From Ideonella sp. MAG2 (lineage in GTDB: Bacteria > Pseudomonadota > Gammaproteobacteria > Burkholderiales > Burkholderiaceae_C), in NCBI GenBank assembly GCA_004359425.1, contig PTEU01000002.1:848788-912787 (forward strand): DNA of 64,000 nt, read 5' to 3'. The position numbers and the translations under genes are program-made. Numbering within the stretch: position 1 is the first letter of the stretch; every line of letters begins with the position of its first letter. The notes under the pieces are model-generated. The model searched no databases, was not told where the DNA came from, and saw only the letters and a list, made by a program, of their open reading frames with translations. Shown here one piece after another: positions 1 to 11,122 of the stretch.

Positions 1-24
1 CCAAGCGCCCTAACGCCGAGATAG

Positions 25-2631
<2,607 letters not shown>

Positions 2632-2649
2632 AAAAAGAAAACTAAACAA

Positions 2650-3432
2650 ATGAAAAGAACCCTCCTTTCGGAGGCTGTAGTCGTCATTGCAGTAACATTG
2701 TCACCCACTATATGCTTGGGTGACACGGCCGCATGCCCACCAAATAAGATTGGTGACAATACCAAGAAAGTCACTTCGCTATTGGACTACCTGTCCGAAA
2801 AGGGATCCACAGCAGCCGCATCGGTTGCTGAGTGCGCTCTTACGGTTTATCGATCGATAAACGTTGTCAACTTAGCAAGAGCAACGCCCCACAGATATGA
2901 GCAACTGGCGCAAGAGGTGGGTAATATCCAAAGATCTGCAGCCCAATCTCTGCTCGAAGCTGGTGATATTGAAGGATCTAAGCGATTTGACAAGCAAGAA
3001 GTTCTTGCAAGAAAGGCCATTCTGATTGACATGCAACAGCTGGATGATGAGGCCAAGCGCATCCTTAGAAGCGAACGAATCCGGCAGATAACCTACCTAT
3101 CGCAGGCTCTAATCCGTCAAGATGATGGACTGCAACTTCACGAAGTGCTGTCAGGAGTAGATGTAGACCTCCTGCAGAGTCAAGTGATTTCAGCCTGGAT
3201 GATGGCTGTTGCGAGTTGCCCCTCTTGGAAGATGTCGCTGGCTGGTGGCGTGTCCAACATTCGTCTTAAGAATGATGTGTGCAGCAATTCTTGCCGCGGA
3301 CAGGTGAGGGCAGCACTAGATGCGGTTTCTATTTGGAAAGACACTCGAAAACAGGACTGGTCAAAAATAGGTCAGGGCAGTGAATTATTTGCTCGAATGA
3401 AGCATTCCATTAGAATTTGTCCGCAAAATTAA
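2650..3432 (+). CDS. Exported protein of unknown function, AT-rich
   Basis: Not recognised. The 260-residue product starts with a likely signal peptide (MKRTLLSEAVVVIAVTLS, cleavage after CLG) and is otherwise soluble, largely helical and charged, with a Cys pair near the C-terminal third (VCSNSC) and another Cys close to the end. It begins 18 bases after the gyrB stop and its stop codon directly abuts the next start codon (TAA then ATG), so the two form a tight pair. Base composition is clearly lower in GC than gyrB and the downstream restriction genes, which suggests horizontal gain. It probably depends on the gyrB promoter or on one inside the gyrB end. A role in defence is only a guess from position. 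Confidence 0.75.
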   Translation: MKRTLLSEAVVVIAVTLSPTICLGDTAACPPNKIGDNTKKVTSLLDYLSEKGSTAAASVAECALTVYRSINVVNLARATPHRYEQLAQEVGNIQRSAAQSLLEAGDIEGSKRFDKQEVLARKAILIDMQQLDDEAKRILRSERIRQITYLSQALIRQDDGLQLHEVLSGVDVDLLQSQVISAWMMAVASCPSWKMSLAGGVSNIRLKNDVCSNSCRGQVRAALDAVSIWKDTRKQDWSKIGQGSELFARMKHSIRICPQN

Positions 3433-4296
3433 ATGCATAAGATTCTAATTTCATTGACCTTAACCTTTGGTCTTTTGGTGAGCGAGGCTCATGCTTCGGA
3501 GCCCGTAGCCGTAGCTGAAGGCGCTACCTCCAACTCGGTCAAAGGGCAAAATAGCTCGCTTGACATCAATGTGGTAGCCGATGGGCGCTCCGTAATTGGC
3601 GAGCAGGTGTCAATACTTGTAGGGATCACCAATAATTCCAATTCCTCAATTACTATCCAAAAGCTATCCATTGCGCCACTAGGCGTACTTACAGATGCAT
3701 TTAAAGCCCAATGCCCTGATGAAACTTATCGAACAATACACAGCGGTGAAACCTATAATCTTAATTGCAGCCTGGACCCAATTCCCTCTTCAGCCTGGAC
3801 AAATCCTAAGTTCCTAATCATAAAGGAGAGTGAATTCACTCTTCAGGCCATTTTAAAAATTGCCTCTCATCCAAACGAAGCACTTAGGTCATTCAAAATC
3901 AATATTGGACGCTCTGAAGTCGATATATTAATTGGCTCAGTAATTGGCTCACTTCTAGCGTCAATTTTTATCTCAATCCCAATATCTGCCCAATTTACGC
4001 GAAAAAAATGGTCCAGTGACTTTGATTTTAAGAAATTTTTGGATATTTTCTGGATTGGGATTCAATATATTAATTTCCTCCTCTTAAGGATGTTAGGTGG
4101 AACCATCGTCTGCACCTTACTCCTAATATTCGCCAATACAAACAAGAATAACTCGCTTCCGATATCTTTGTCTATCGAGAATTTTTGGGGCGGGCTATTA
4201 ATCGGCCTTTTCAGCATTCCAGTTGCAAAATGGTTGTCGATCAGAATGTCGGAAGAAATTATCAAGACCTCAAGCAAACAGGATCCAACCGATTAG
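3433..4296 (+). CDS. Membrane protein with extracytoplasmic domain, unknown function
   Basis: Not recognised. The 287-residue product has a signal peptide (MHKILISLTLTFGLLVSEAHA) and an extracytoplasmic beta-rich part of about 140 residues (ITNNSNSSITIQKLSI, with two Cys that could pair) resembling immunoglobulin-like folds. It then has about three membrane segments near residues 172-195, 218-240 and 250-270. The ATG immediately follows the stop of the preceding gene, so translation is probably coupled. It shares that gene's low GC content. The pair looks like one transferred two-gene module of a secreted protein and a membrane-anchored partner, placed between gyrB and the terminator at 4554. 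Confidence 0.75.
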   Translation: MHKILISLTLTFGLLVSEAHASEPVAVAEGATSNSVKGQNSSLDINVVADGRSVIGEQVSILVGITNNSNSSITIQKLSIAPLGVLTDAFKAQCPDETYRTIHSGETYNLNCSLDPIPSSAWTNPKFLIIKESEFTLQAILKIASHPNEALRSFKINIGRSEVDILIGSVIGSLLASIFISIPISAQFTRKKWSSDFDFKKFLDIFWIGIQYINFLLLRMLGGTIVCTLLLIFANTNKNNSLPISLSIENFWGGLLIGLFSIPVAKWLSIRMSEEIIKTSSKQDPTD

Positions 4297-4553
4297 ATCG
4301 TCCATTAATTGATGCGGCAACTTCGATTCATACTCTGCGACAGACGTGGCAGTCTTGTGTATGGCAGCCACATTAGCTAGGGCTGGTCGCCCGCAAAAAT
4401 TTATATCGGCCTCCTAGCCGGCCGAGACAGGTAAATCTCTATTCTCGATACAGCGCCTATGCTGTTGATCTGTCGACCCGCTATTGGCATTTGGTGTATG
4501 AACCTCCAGAGGTGTTGTCGAGAATCACGGCAATCTGCTGATACAACACGTGC

Positions 4554-4583
4554 AAACGCCCGGCTGATCCGGGCGTTTCTCTT
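4554..4583 (+). terminator. Rho-independent-type terminator after the gyrB unit
   Basis: A perfect 10-bp stem, AAACGCCCGG and CCGGGCGTTT with loop CTGAT (4554-4578), is followed by CTCTTT. It terminates plus-strand transcripts and lies between the convergent ends of the gyrB unit and hsdR. It is probably the original gyrB terminator, now 1.9 kb from gyrB because two AT-rich genes lie between. Apart from this hairpin I see no gene in 4297-4637. Confidence 0.8.
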
Positions 4584-4637
4584 TGGGGAGCTCAGTACGC
4601 CTCGGTTTGAGCACCCCGCCTTAGCAGAGTGACCGCG

Positions 4638-7600
4638 CTAGCCCACCCACTCCTCCCCAATCGTCTGGGCCTGCTCCAACACCAGCTCCACCGCTGCCGC
4701 CTCCGCATCCGGCGGGTACTTGTACTTGCGCAAGATGCGCTTGACCATCAGCCGCAGCTTGGCGCGCACGCTCTCGCGCTGTGACCAGTCCACGCTGATG
4801 TTCTGGCGCAGGCTCTCGGTCAGTTCGTGCGCAATCTTCTTCAGCGTTTCGTCGCTCAGCTCCCGCACGGCGGACTCATTAGTGGCTAGGGCGTCGTAGA
4901 ACTTCACTTCATCGTCGCTCAGGCCCAGTGTCTCGCCGCGTGCCGCAGCCTCGCGGAACTTCTTGGCCATCTCCACCAGCTCTTCCATCACCTGGGCGGT
5001 CTCAATAGAGCGGTTCTGGTAACGCTTGATCACGTTGCTCAGCAGCTCTGAGAACTTGCGCTCTTGCACCACATTGCTGGCAAAGCGGCTCTTGATCTCG
5101 CCTTCCAGCAAGCGCTCCAGCAGCTCTACCGCCAGGTTGCGCTCGGGCAGGTTCTTCACCTGGGCCAAGAACTCATCATCCAGTAGGCCGATGTTGGGTT
5201 TGTCCAAGCCCACGGCGTCGAAGATGTCCACCACGCTGTCTGACACCACGGCCGAGCTGATGATCTGGCGAATGGCCAGCTCACGTTGTTCGTTGGTCTT
5301 CTTCTGCTGGGTGATGTCCTTCTTGGTCAGGATCACCTTCACGGCCTGCATAAAGGCCACTTCTTCGCGCACGGCCTTGGCTTCGTCCAGCGTGCAGCAC
5401 AGGCTGAAGGCACGGCTCAAGGCCAAGGCGGCATCAGCAAAGCGCTTCTTGCCGTCGCGCTGGCCCTCGGTCTTGAGGCCCAGCACATGGTTGGCGGCAC
5501 CGGCCAGCACCTTGTGGCCGCCCTTCAGAAAGCCGCTGTAGTCAAAGCCATGCAGCATGGTTCGCAGCACGTCCAACTTCTCGGCCAGCAGGGCATAGGC
5601 TTCATGGGCGTCTACGGTGGGGCGGCCCCGGCCTTTGCTGGCGGTGTACTCCTTCATCGCCGCCTTCAGCTCATTGCCAATGCCGATGTAGTCCACCACC
5701 AAGCCGCCCTGCTTGTCCTTGAACACGCGGTTCACGCGCGCAATGGCCTGCATCAGGTTATGGCCCTTCATGGGCTTGTCCACGTACAGCGTGTGCACGC
5801 AGGGCGCATCAAAACCGGTCAGCCACATGTCCCGCACGATCACCAAGCGCAGCGGGTCGGCGGGGTTCTTGAAACGCTTCTCCAGCCGCTTTTTGATTTG
5901 GCTGCTGTAGATGTGCGGCCGCAGCAGTTCTTTGTCGCTGGCCGAGCCTGTCATGATGATCTTGACCGCCCCTTTCTCGGGGTCGGCGTCATGCCAGTCG
6001 GGCCGCAGCTTGATGATTTCGTCGTACAGGTGCACGCAAATGTCGCGGCTCATGGCCACCACCATGGCCTTGCCGCTTTGGGCTTGGTTGCGGGCTTCAA
6101 AGTGCTGCACCAAGTCGGCCGCCACGCTGGCTACACGCGGTGTGGCGCCCACCACTTTTTCCAGCGCGGCCCAGCGGCTCTTCAGCTTGGCTTGTGTGCT
6201 TTCTTCTTCGTCTTCGGCCAGCTCATCCACCTCGTCATCGATGTGTGGCAGCTCGTCTTCTTTCAGGCTCAGCTTGGCCAAACGGCTTTCGTAATAGATG
6301 GCCACCGTGGCGCCATCTTCCTTGGCCTGCTGCATGTCATAGATATGGATGTAATCGCCAAACACCGCCCGGGTGTCTCGGTCTTCGCCCGACACAGGCG
6401 TGCCGGTGAACGCCACAAAGGTGGCGTTGGGCAGCGCGTCGCGCAGGTGCTGTGCATAGCCCGCTTGGTACTTGTGTACCTCGGCGGCCACGGCTTGCTC
6501 CACCGCATACTCCGCCGGGGCAAAGTTGGCAGGCTGGGCCTTGCTCGGCTCACCGTCGGTGGTCAGCACCGAGGGCGGCACCTCCGCACCCGCCTGCTTG
6601 CGCTTGAGCGTCTTGAGCTTGGCCTCAAAGCCATATTGCGTGCGGTGCGCCTCGTCGGCGATCACCACGATATTGCTGCGGTCGGAGAGCACCGGAAAGG
6701 TGTCTTCATCCTCACCCGGCATGAACTTTTGGATGGTGGCAAACACAATGCCGCCCGAGGGCCGGTTGGCCAGCCGGGCGCGCAGGTCTTGGCGCGTGGC
6801 CACCTGCACGGGCTGCTCGCGCAGCAGGTCTTGGGCCAGGCTGAACACGCCAAACAACTGGCCGTCCAGGTCATTGCGGTCGGTGATCACCACGATGGTG
6901 GGGTTGGCCATGGCGGGCTCTTGCATCACCCGCGCCGCAAAGCAGGTCATGGTGATGCTCTTGCCGCTGCCTTGGGTGTGCCACACCACACCGCCTTTGT
7001 GCGTTCCCCCTGGGCGCGAGGCCTGCACCACCTGCTCAATGGCGGCGCGCACCGCATGAAACTGGTGGTAGCCCGCAATCTTCTTCACCAAACCGCCGTC
7101 GTCCTCAAACAGCACAAAAAAGCGCAGGTAGTCCAGCAACACCGCAGGGGCCAGCGCGCCGCGCACCAGCGTTTCTAACTCGTTGAACTCCCCCAGTGGG
7201 TCTAGCGTGACGCCGTCAATCGTGCGCCAGCCCATGAAGCGCTCGGCATCTGCCGAGAGCGAGCCCATCAGCGCCTCCGAGCCATCCGACACCACCAGCA
7301 CCTGGTTGTACTGAAAGACATCCGGAATCTGCGCCTTGTAGGTCTGGAGCTGGTCATAGGCCTTCCAGACATTGGCGCTTTCATCCGCCGGGTTCTTCAA
7401 CTCCAGCAACACCACCGGCAAGCCGTTCAAAAACAAGACGATGTCCGGCCGCCGCGTGTGGTGCGGCCCCTTGAGCGTGAACTGGTTAACCGCCAGCCAC
7501 TCATTGGCCCCCGCATCCGCCCAATCCACCAGGCGCACAAAGTCGCCTCGCGTCTCACCTTGGCTTTGGTATTGCACCGGCACGCCCGCCACCAACAGGC

Positions 7601-7862
7601 GGTGAAAGTGCCGGTTGGCCGACAGCAGCACCGGCTCGCCCAAGTCTTGCATTTGTTTGAAGGCGTCTTCACGGGCGGCCAGCGGGATGTGCGGGTTCAG
7701 CCGGGCGATGGCCTCACGCAGGCGCTGGGGCAGCAGCACCTGGCGGTAACTGTCGCGCTCTGCGGCCGGGCCTTCTGGGGCAATGTCATAGCCGCTCAGG
7801 TGGGTGTAACCCTCCTCCACCAGCCAGCCCAGCGCTTCTTGTTCGAGTTGGTCTTCGGTCAT
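4638..7862 (-). CDS. hsdR: Type I restriction enzyme, R (translocase/nuclease) subunit
   Basis: ATP-driven translocation and cleavage subunit of a type I restriction-modification complex, acting with HsdM and HsdS encoded 4-7 kb upstream on the same strand. The 1074-residue protein has the PD-(D/E)xK nuclease core near residues 140-156 (RPDIVLFLNG, then LLELKNP) and a Walker A GSGKS near 298-302. The DEAH box lies at 403-406 (IADEAHRTQYG), and the late helicase motifs include TGFDAPCVHTLYVDKP and QAIARVNRVF. Length and motifs suggest an active protein. The start ATG overlaps the fic stop by four bases, so the two genes are probably translated from one message. Confidence 0.96.
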   Translation of the reverse strand: MTEDQLEQEALGWLVEEGYTHLSGYDIAPEGPAAERDSYRQVLLPQRLREAIARLNPHIPLAAREDAFKQMQDLGEPVLLSANRHFHRLLVAGVPVQYQSQGETRGDFVRLVDWADAGANEWLAVNQFTLKGPHHTRRPDIVLFLNGLPVVLLELKNPADESANVWKAYDQLQTYKAQIPDVFQYNQVLVVSDGSEALMGSLSADAERFMGWRTIDGVTLDPLGEFNELETLVRGALAPAVLLDYLRFFVLFEDDGGLVKKIAGYHQFHAVRAAIEQVVQASRPGGTHKGGVVWHTQGSGKSITMTCFAARVMQEPAMANPTIVVITDRNDLDGQLFGVFSLAQDLLREQPVQVATRQDLRARLANRPSGGIVFATIQKFMPGEDEDTFPVLSDRSNIVVIADEAHRTQYGFEAKLKTLKRKQAGAEVPPSVLTTDGEPSKAQPANFAPAEYAVEQAVAAEVHKYQAGYAQHLRDALPNATFVAFTGTPVSGEDRDTRAVFGDYIHIYDMQQAKEDGATVAIYYESRLAKLSLKEDELPHIDDEVDELAEDEEESTQAKLKSRWAALEKVVGATPRVASVAADLVQHFEARNQAQSGKAMVVAMSRDICVHLYDEIIKLRPDWHDADPEKGAVKIIMTGSASDKELLRPHIYSSQIKKRLEKRFKNPADPLRLVIVRDMWLTGFDAPCVHTLYVDKPMKGHNLMQAIARVNRVFKDKQGGLVVDYIGIGNELKAAMKEYTASKGRGRPTVDAHEAYALLAEKLDVLRTMLHGFDYSGFLKGGHKVLAGAANHVLGLKTEGQRDGKKRFADAALALSRAFSLCCTLDEAKAVREEVAFMQAVKVILTKKDITQQKKTNEQRELAIRQIISSAVVSDSVVDIFDAVGLDKPNIGLLDDEFLAQVKNLPERNLAVELLERLLEGEIKSRFASNVVQERKFSELLSNVIKRYQNRSIETAQVMEELVEMAKKFREAAARGETLGLSDDEVKFYDALATNESAVRELSDETLKKIAHELTESLRQNISVDWSQRESVRAKLRLMVKRILRKYKYPPDAEAAAVELVLEQAQTIGEEWVG

Positions 7863-8941
7863 GGGCGACCTTTGTCTGGGCCTAGAAAAATCTGCTGCAA
7901 GGTCTGGTTGATGTAGTAGTTGCTGCGCCCAATTTTTTGCTTTTGCACAAAGCCCGTGTCGGCCAACAGATCAAGGTATTTGGTCGCTGTCAGCCTCGAC
8001 ACCCCCAGATCGCGCTGTAAAAAGTCGATCTTGGTGTAGGGGTGGGTGAACAGGTTATTGATCAAGTCTTGGCTGTAGAACTTGTGCTGCGCCCGAATGC
8101 GGTGCTTGTAGTCCATCAGCGCAGCCTTGATGGCCTGCACCGTGCGGATGGTCTGCTGTGCAGTGGTTTCCACAGCTTCCAGCATGTACAGCACCCAGTC
8201 CTCCCAACGGTCTTCATCACGCACGGTTTGCAGCAGGCGGTAATAGTCAGCCTTGGTGCGCACGATGTGCTGGCTCAAGTAGAGCACCGGGATGTCCAAC
8301 AGCCCCTCCTTGACCAAATACAGCACATTCACGATGCGCCCTGTTCGGCCGTTGCCGTCGTAAAAGGGGTGGATGCTCTCGAACTGGTGGTGGATGAGCG
8401 CCATCTTGATGAGCGGGTCGGCGTCAAACACGCTCGGCTCATTCATGAAGCGCTCCAGTTGGCGCATCTTTTCGACAATATCGGTCGGGTCTTGCGGCGG
8501 GGTATAGACCGTGCGCCCAGCACCATCCTTGAGCGCCGTGCCGGGCAGCTTCCGAAAGCCCGCGTTGTTGCGTTCCAGCTCGGACTGAATGGCAATGATC
8601 TGGTTGCAGGTCAGCAAACCGGTGCCACGCACCTGCTCAAAACCCACGCGCAGGGCCTGGCGGTAGCGCAGCACTTCTTTGGCTGCGGGGTTGGCAAAGG
8701 CCTCAGGGTCGGCGTCGTCCTTGAACAGCTCGTCATGGGTGGTGACGATGTTCTCGATCTCAGAGCTGTCCTTCGCTTCCTGCAGCCCCAGGGTGTTGAT
8801 CAAAATGCCCTGGTTGGGAATGGCTGCTGCCACCCCTTTCAGCTCGGCCAGAGCACGGCCAGCGCGGGCGAGCTTTTTCAGGATGAGCGGCGTCTCAAAC
8901 CGCGCGGCATCCAACTGCTCCAGGGGTGTGATGTCCGTCAT
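7859..8941 (-). CDS. Fic-family AMPylase-type protein, class II, with winged helix
   Basis: Fic proteins transfer AMP or related groups to target side chains. The 360-residue product carries the canonical motif HPFYDGNGRTGR at about 191-202, complete for catalysis. Near residues 59-64 is SSEIEN, which fits the (S/T)xxxE(G/N) inhibitory helix on the N-terminal side, the class II arrangement that keeps the enzyme off. The C-terminal 60-70 residues (INNLFTHPYTKIDFLQRDLGVSRLTATKYLDLL) form a likely winged helix. It overlaps hsdR by ATGA. Fic genes inside type I restriction loci are a recurrent arrangement; whether it regulates HsdR or is a separate toxin-like module is unknown. Confidence 0.93.
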   Translation of the reverse strand: MTDITPLEQLDAARFETPLILKKLARAGRALAELKGVAAAIPNQGILINTLGLQEAKDSSEIENIVTTHDELFKDDADPEAFANPAAKEVLRYRQALRVGFEQVRGTGLLTCNQIIAIQSELERNNAGFRKLPGTALKDGAGRTVYTPPQDPTDIVEKMRQLERFMNEPSVFDADPLIKMALIHHQFESIHPFYDGNGRTGRIVNVLYLVKEGLLDIPVLYLSQHIVRTKADYYRLLQTVRDEDRWEDWVLYMLEAVETTAQQTIRTVQAIKAALMDYKHRIRAQHKFYSQDLINNLFTHPYTKIDFLQRDLGVSRLTATKYLDLLADTGFVQKQKIGRSNYYINQTLQQIFLGPDKGRP

Positions 8942-9004
8942 TTGCCCGCCTCCCGAGCTTTGATATGTATAGAAATCTCAACAATCTATGCATGTTATCC
9001 GCGA

Positions 9005-9035
9005 CGTGTCTAAAAATCTCCCCTTTCTAGACACG
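9005..9035. promoter_or_regulatory. Inverted repeat upstream of fic-hsdR
   Basis: An 8-bp perfect inverted repeat, CGTGTCTA (9005-9012) and TAGACACG (9028-9035) with a 15-base spacer, lies about 65 bases upstream of the fic start. It could be an operator, perhaps for the Fic winged helix or the nearby HigA-like repressor. A pair of related ATTAAA-containing words follows at about 9042-9070. Function is inferred from position only. Confidence 0.4.
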
Positions 9036-9194
9036 CACAACCCGATTAAACGATGTCTCTCGGGATTAAAGCCATCTTGAATGGAGTGAGCAAAGGTGCA
9101 AGCAGGCTTTCATGGCCATGGCTGTTCGCACCCAATGGATAGTGCCTCCAAGACACGGCTGTTTTCGGTAGAAGCCAAGCGCAGCGTTCGCCTC

Positions 9195-9566
9195 TCACCC
9201 GACAGCCGACTCCGCAATCAACACATCAGCCGGGATGCCCAGGCTCTTGTGCAGTCTGCGGATCATGGCCAGTGTCAGCGGGCGCTTGCGACTCAACACT
9301 TCATAGACGCGGTTGCTCTTGCCAATGATGGGCTCAAGATCCTTGACGGACAGACCGCTCTGCTCCATCCGGAACTTGATGGCTTCCACCGGATCTGGCG
9401 CGGTGATAGGCACGTGCTTGGCCTCGTAGGCTTGCACCAGCGTGGTCAGGATGTCCAGGCGATCCCCCTCAGGCGTGCCCAGCTCGGGGTCGGTGTCCAT
9501 CAGGGCCGAAATCTCTTTGAGCGTGGCCTTGTAGTCTGCTTCGGTCCGGATAGGGCGGATGTCCAT
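9195..9566 (-). CDS. higA: HigA-type antitoxin with XRE helix-turn-helix
   Basis: The 123-residue protein has a C-terminal helix-turn-helix: GLSVKDLEPIIGKSNRVYEVLSRKR followed by LTLAMIRRLHKSLGIPADVLI, typical of HigA antitoxins that bind their toxin and repress their own operon. The acidic N-terminal half (LMDTDPELGTPEGDRLDILTTLVQAYE) also matches the family. A GGAG ribosome site precedes the ATG. Immediately upstream on the same strand is a fragment of the cognate HigB toxin, so this antitoxin may now lack a working partner. It sits inside the restriction island between the DUF3800 pair and fic. Confidence 0.88.
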   Translation of the reverse strand: MDIRPIRTEADYKATLKEISALMDTDPELGTPEGDRLDILTTLVQAYEAKHVPITAPDPVEAIKFRMEQSGLSVKDLEPIIGKSNRVYEVLSRKRPLTLAMIRRLHKSLGIPADVLIAESAVG

Positions 9567-9584
9567 GTTTTACTCCGTGGCCGG

Positions 9585-9782
9585 TCAGGCCATTTCAACG
9601 GTTTCTGCGTCCACTGCGTCGTACTCTCTGTGGGTGCCAACGAACTTCACATAGACGATCCGCAAGTTGTACGCGACAGCCACGATCAGCCAGTCAAGCC
9701 CGCGTAGTGGGATGCGTTCGAGTTTGCCGAGTGGGGATTTCATCTGCATGCACCTTGTTCGAAGGAAAGAGTAGTCATGCAA
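9585..9782 (-). pseudogene. higB: HigB toxin, C-terminal remnant
   Basis: The last ~40 residues (LIVAVAYNLRIVYVKFVGTHREYDAVDAETVEMA) match the C-terminal half of HigB RelE-fold mRNA interferases, and the gene is placed as expected 18 bases ahead of higA. A full HigB is about 95-105 residues and has a conserved N-terminal half with a basic cluster. Here the upstream sequence does not contain it in any frame I could read. The reading frame extends to a TTG at 9782 but those residues do not fit the family. The toxin is therefore probably inactive. The boundary given is the open frame; the homologous part is about 9585-9710. Confidence 0.7.
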
Positions 9783-9926
9783 AAGTTGACATCAATCATG
9801 GGGATACCTGGCTTCTTTTTGCATCAGCGCCGTCGTTTGCCTTTAGACTCCTACTCAGCTCATCTGCCATGCGTAGAAGGAGTATCCGAAGCCCTTGCAC
9901 ATTCGTGTGCCGGGGCTTCAGTCTTT

Positions 9927-10424
9927 TCAGGCCGCCCAAAAGGCGTCACGCTCCTTCGCGAACCTCCGCACATTGTGGCTACGCAGGCAGTAGGCGGTCT
10001 TCAGCAGGTAGTAGCGCACACCTTGATCAGTGTTTCGCTTGCCAAGCATGACGGCGTAATCATGCTCCTCCGCCCAAACAACCACATGAGTTTGGCCTTT
10101 CCGCTCGTTTTCCCACCACGAAAAGCCCGGTTCGCCTGCATTCTGGATGCACCAAGCCACCCATCTCACCCGTTCACAACGACGTAAGTCGGGCACGCGG
10201 TCGTCTTCATTGCGGTTGTCTTGGCTGGGAGCTTCAGAAATCAAATGCCAAAAGCCATAGCCTTTGTGTTTCGTCTCTGGAATCCGCCTCACCTTCACGG
10301 GCGCCCCCAGGAATACCAGTCCCGCGTGGGCGACGGTTTCCAGATAGACGCTGTATATCGCGTCTTCGTAATCAGACCAATCAATATCACCCGTAAAGGG
10401 CATTAAGGGTGGAGGCGCACTCAA
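9927..10424 (-). CDS. Small protein of unknown function in defence island
   Basis: Not confidently recognised. The 165-residue product has the pattern of a small one-domain enzyme: FWHLISEAP, a later RVRWVAWCIQ, then HVVVWAEEHDYAVMLGKR and YYLLKTAYCL near the C-terminus. The last segments resemble RelE/barnase-like phage nucleases, but this is a weak judgement. A TTG start at 10424 is supported by GGAGG eight bases upstream and by a four-base TTGA overlap with the DUF3800 stop. An ATG at 10403 is the alternative. It seems translationally coupled to the DUF3800 gene. Confidence 0.7.
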   Translation of the reverse strand: MSAPPPLMPFTGDIDWSDYEDAIYSVYLETVAHAGLVFLGAPVKVRRIPETKHKGYGFWHLISEAPSQDNRNEDDRVPDLRRCERVRWVAWCIQNAGEPGFSWWENERKGQTHVVVWAEEHDYAVMLGKRNTDQGVRYYLLKTAYCLRSHNVRRFAKERDAFWAA

Positions 10425-11122
10425 GCCTGCGGCCTCCAGATGAACAGGTTGAACTTGTCGGCGCGCATCAGTGAGCTTTGCTCCAGGCTCAAGCCAGAGC
10501 GATGCCGCACATGAGCCACCAACGCCAGTTTGGCCGGGCTGTCGTGCAGGCCCCGGTGGAAGTAGGACAGTGCGCCAATCAGCAGATCTGCCAGTTGGAG
10601 CAGCAGCACATCGTGCGAATGAACCAACTCGACAGACTCGATCACATCGCGGTCAAAGTCGTAGTTGGCATTGCAGAGCACCTCATGCAACTTGCCGACC
10701 TTTGCCTGGCCGCGGGTATCTTTGATGTCCAGAAAGATGCGGTAGCGCTTGCTCGGGTCGATCAAGCGATTGAGCACGGTGTACCACTGCTTGTAATAAA
10801 ACCCGTCGTGGTCTTGAGAAAACTGAGCGTGGTTCAGGGCCTGTTTGTCAGGCACCACCAGGGCCCTAAAGTTCAGCAAAGGCTCGTCAAAGAACAAATC
10901 CAGCAAAGCCTGATAGAACGACAGCAAGCCCGGCGACACCTTGACCCACTTGATCTCGAAATGAGGCGGCAGACCAAAGGATGCCTTCAAGTCTTTGATC
11001 TGCCGGGCCAGCATCTGCCGGTGTGAGGCTGGGCACCACACGGCGCCCAGCACCATCGCACGCAGATGGTCGTTTTCGAGATGACAAGACTCATCGCAAT
11101 AGATGTGGATGCGCTCGGTCAT
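10421..11122 (-). CDS. DUF3800 protein (predicted RNase H-like fold)
   Basis: The 233-residue product opens with IHIYCDESCHLEN, the conserved DES signature of DUF3800. Further acidic positions lie in YRIFLDIKDTRG and in a C-terminal LLQLADLLIGALSY, the pattern of this family, which is thought to have a ribonuclease-H-like fold and is frequent in defence islands and near phage genes. Its activity is not established. The ATG overlaps the hsdS stop by ATGA, and its own stop overlaps the next gene, so it is probably co-expressed with the specificity subunit. Confidence 0.88.
   Translation of the reverse strand: MTERIHIYCDESCHLENDHLRAMVLGAVWCPASHRQMLARQIKDLKASFGLPPHFEIKWVKVSPGLLSFYQALLDLFFDEPLLNFRALVVPDKQALNHAQFSQDHDGFYYKQWYTVLNRLIDPSKRYRIFLDIKDTRGQAKVGKLHEVLCNANYDFDRDVIESVELVHSHDVLLLQLADLLIGALSYFHRGLHDSPAKLALVAHVRHRSGLSLEQSSLMRADKFNLFIWRPQA

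Noticed and set aside
5286..7178. A 630-codon plus-strand open frame inside hsdR
   Set aside because: Antisense to hsdR, composition-driven by GC at third positions, no recognisable domain.
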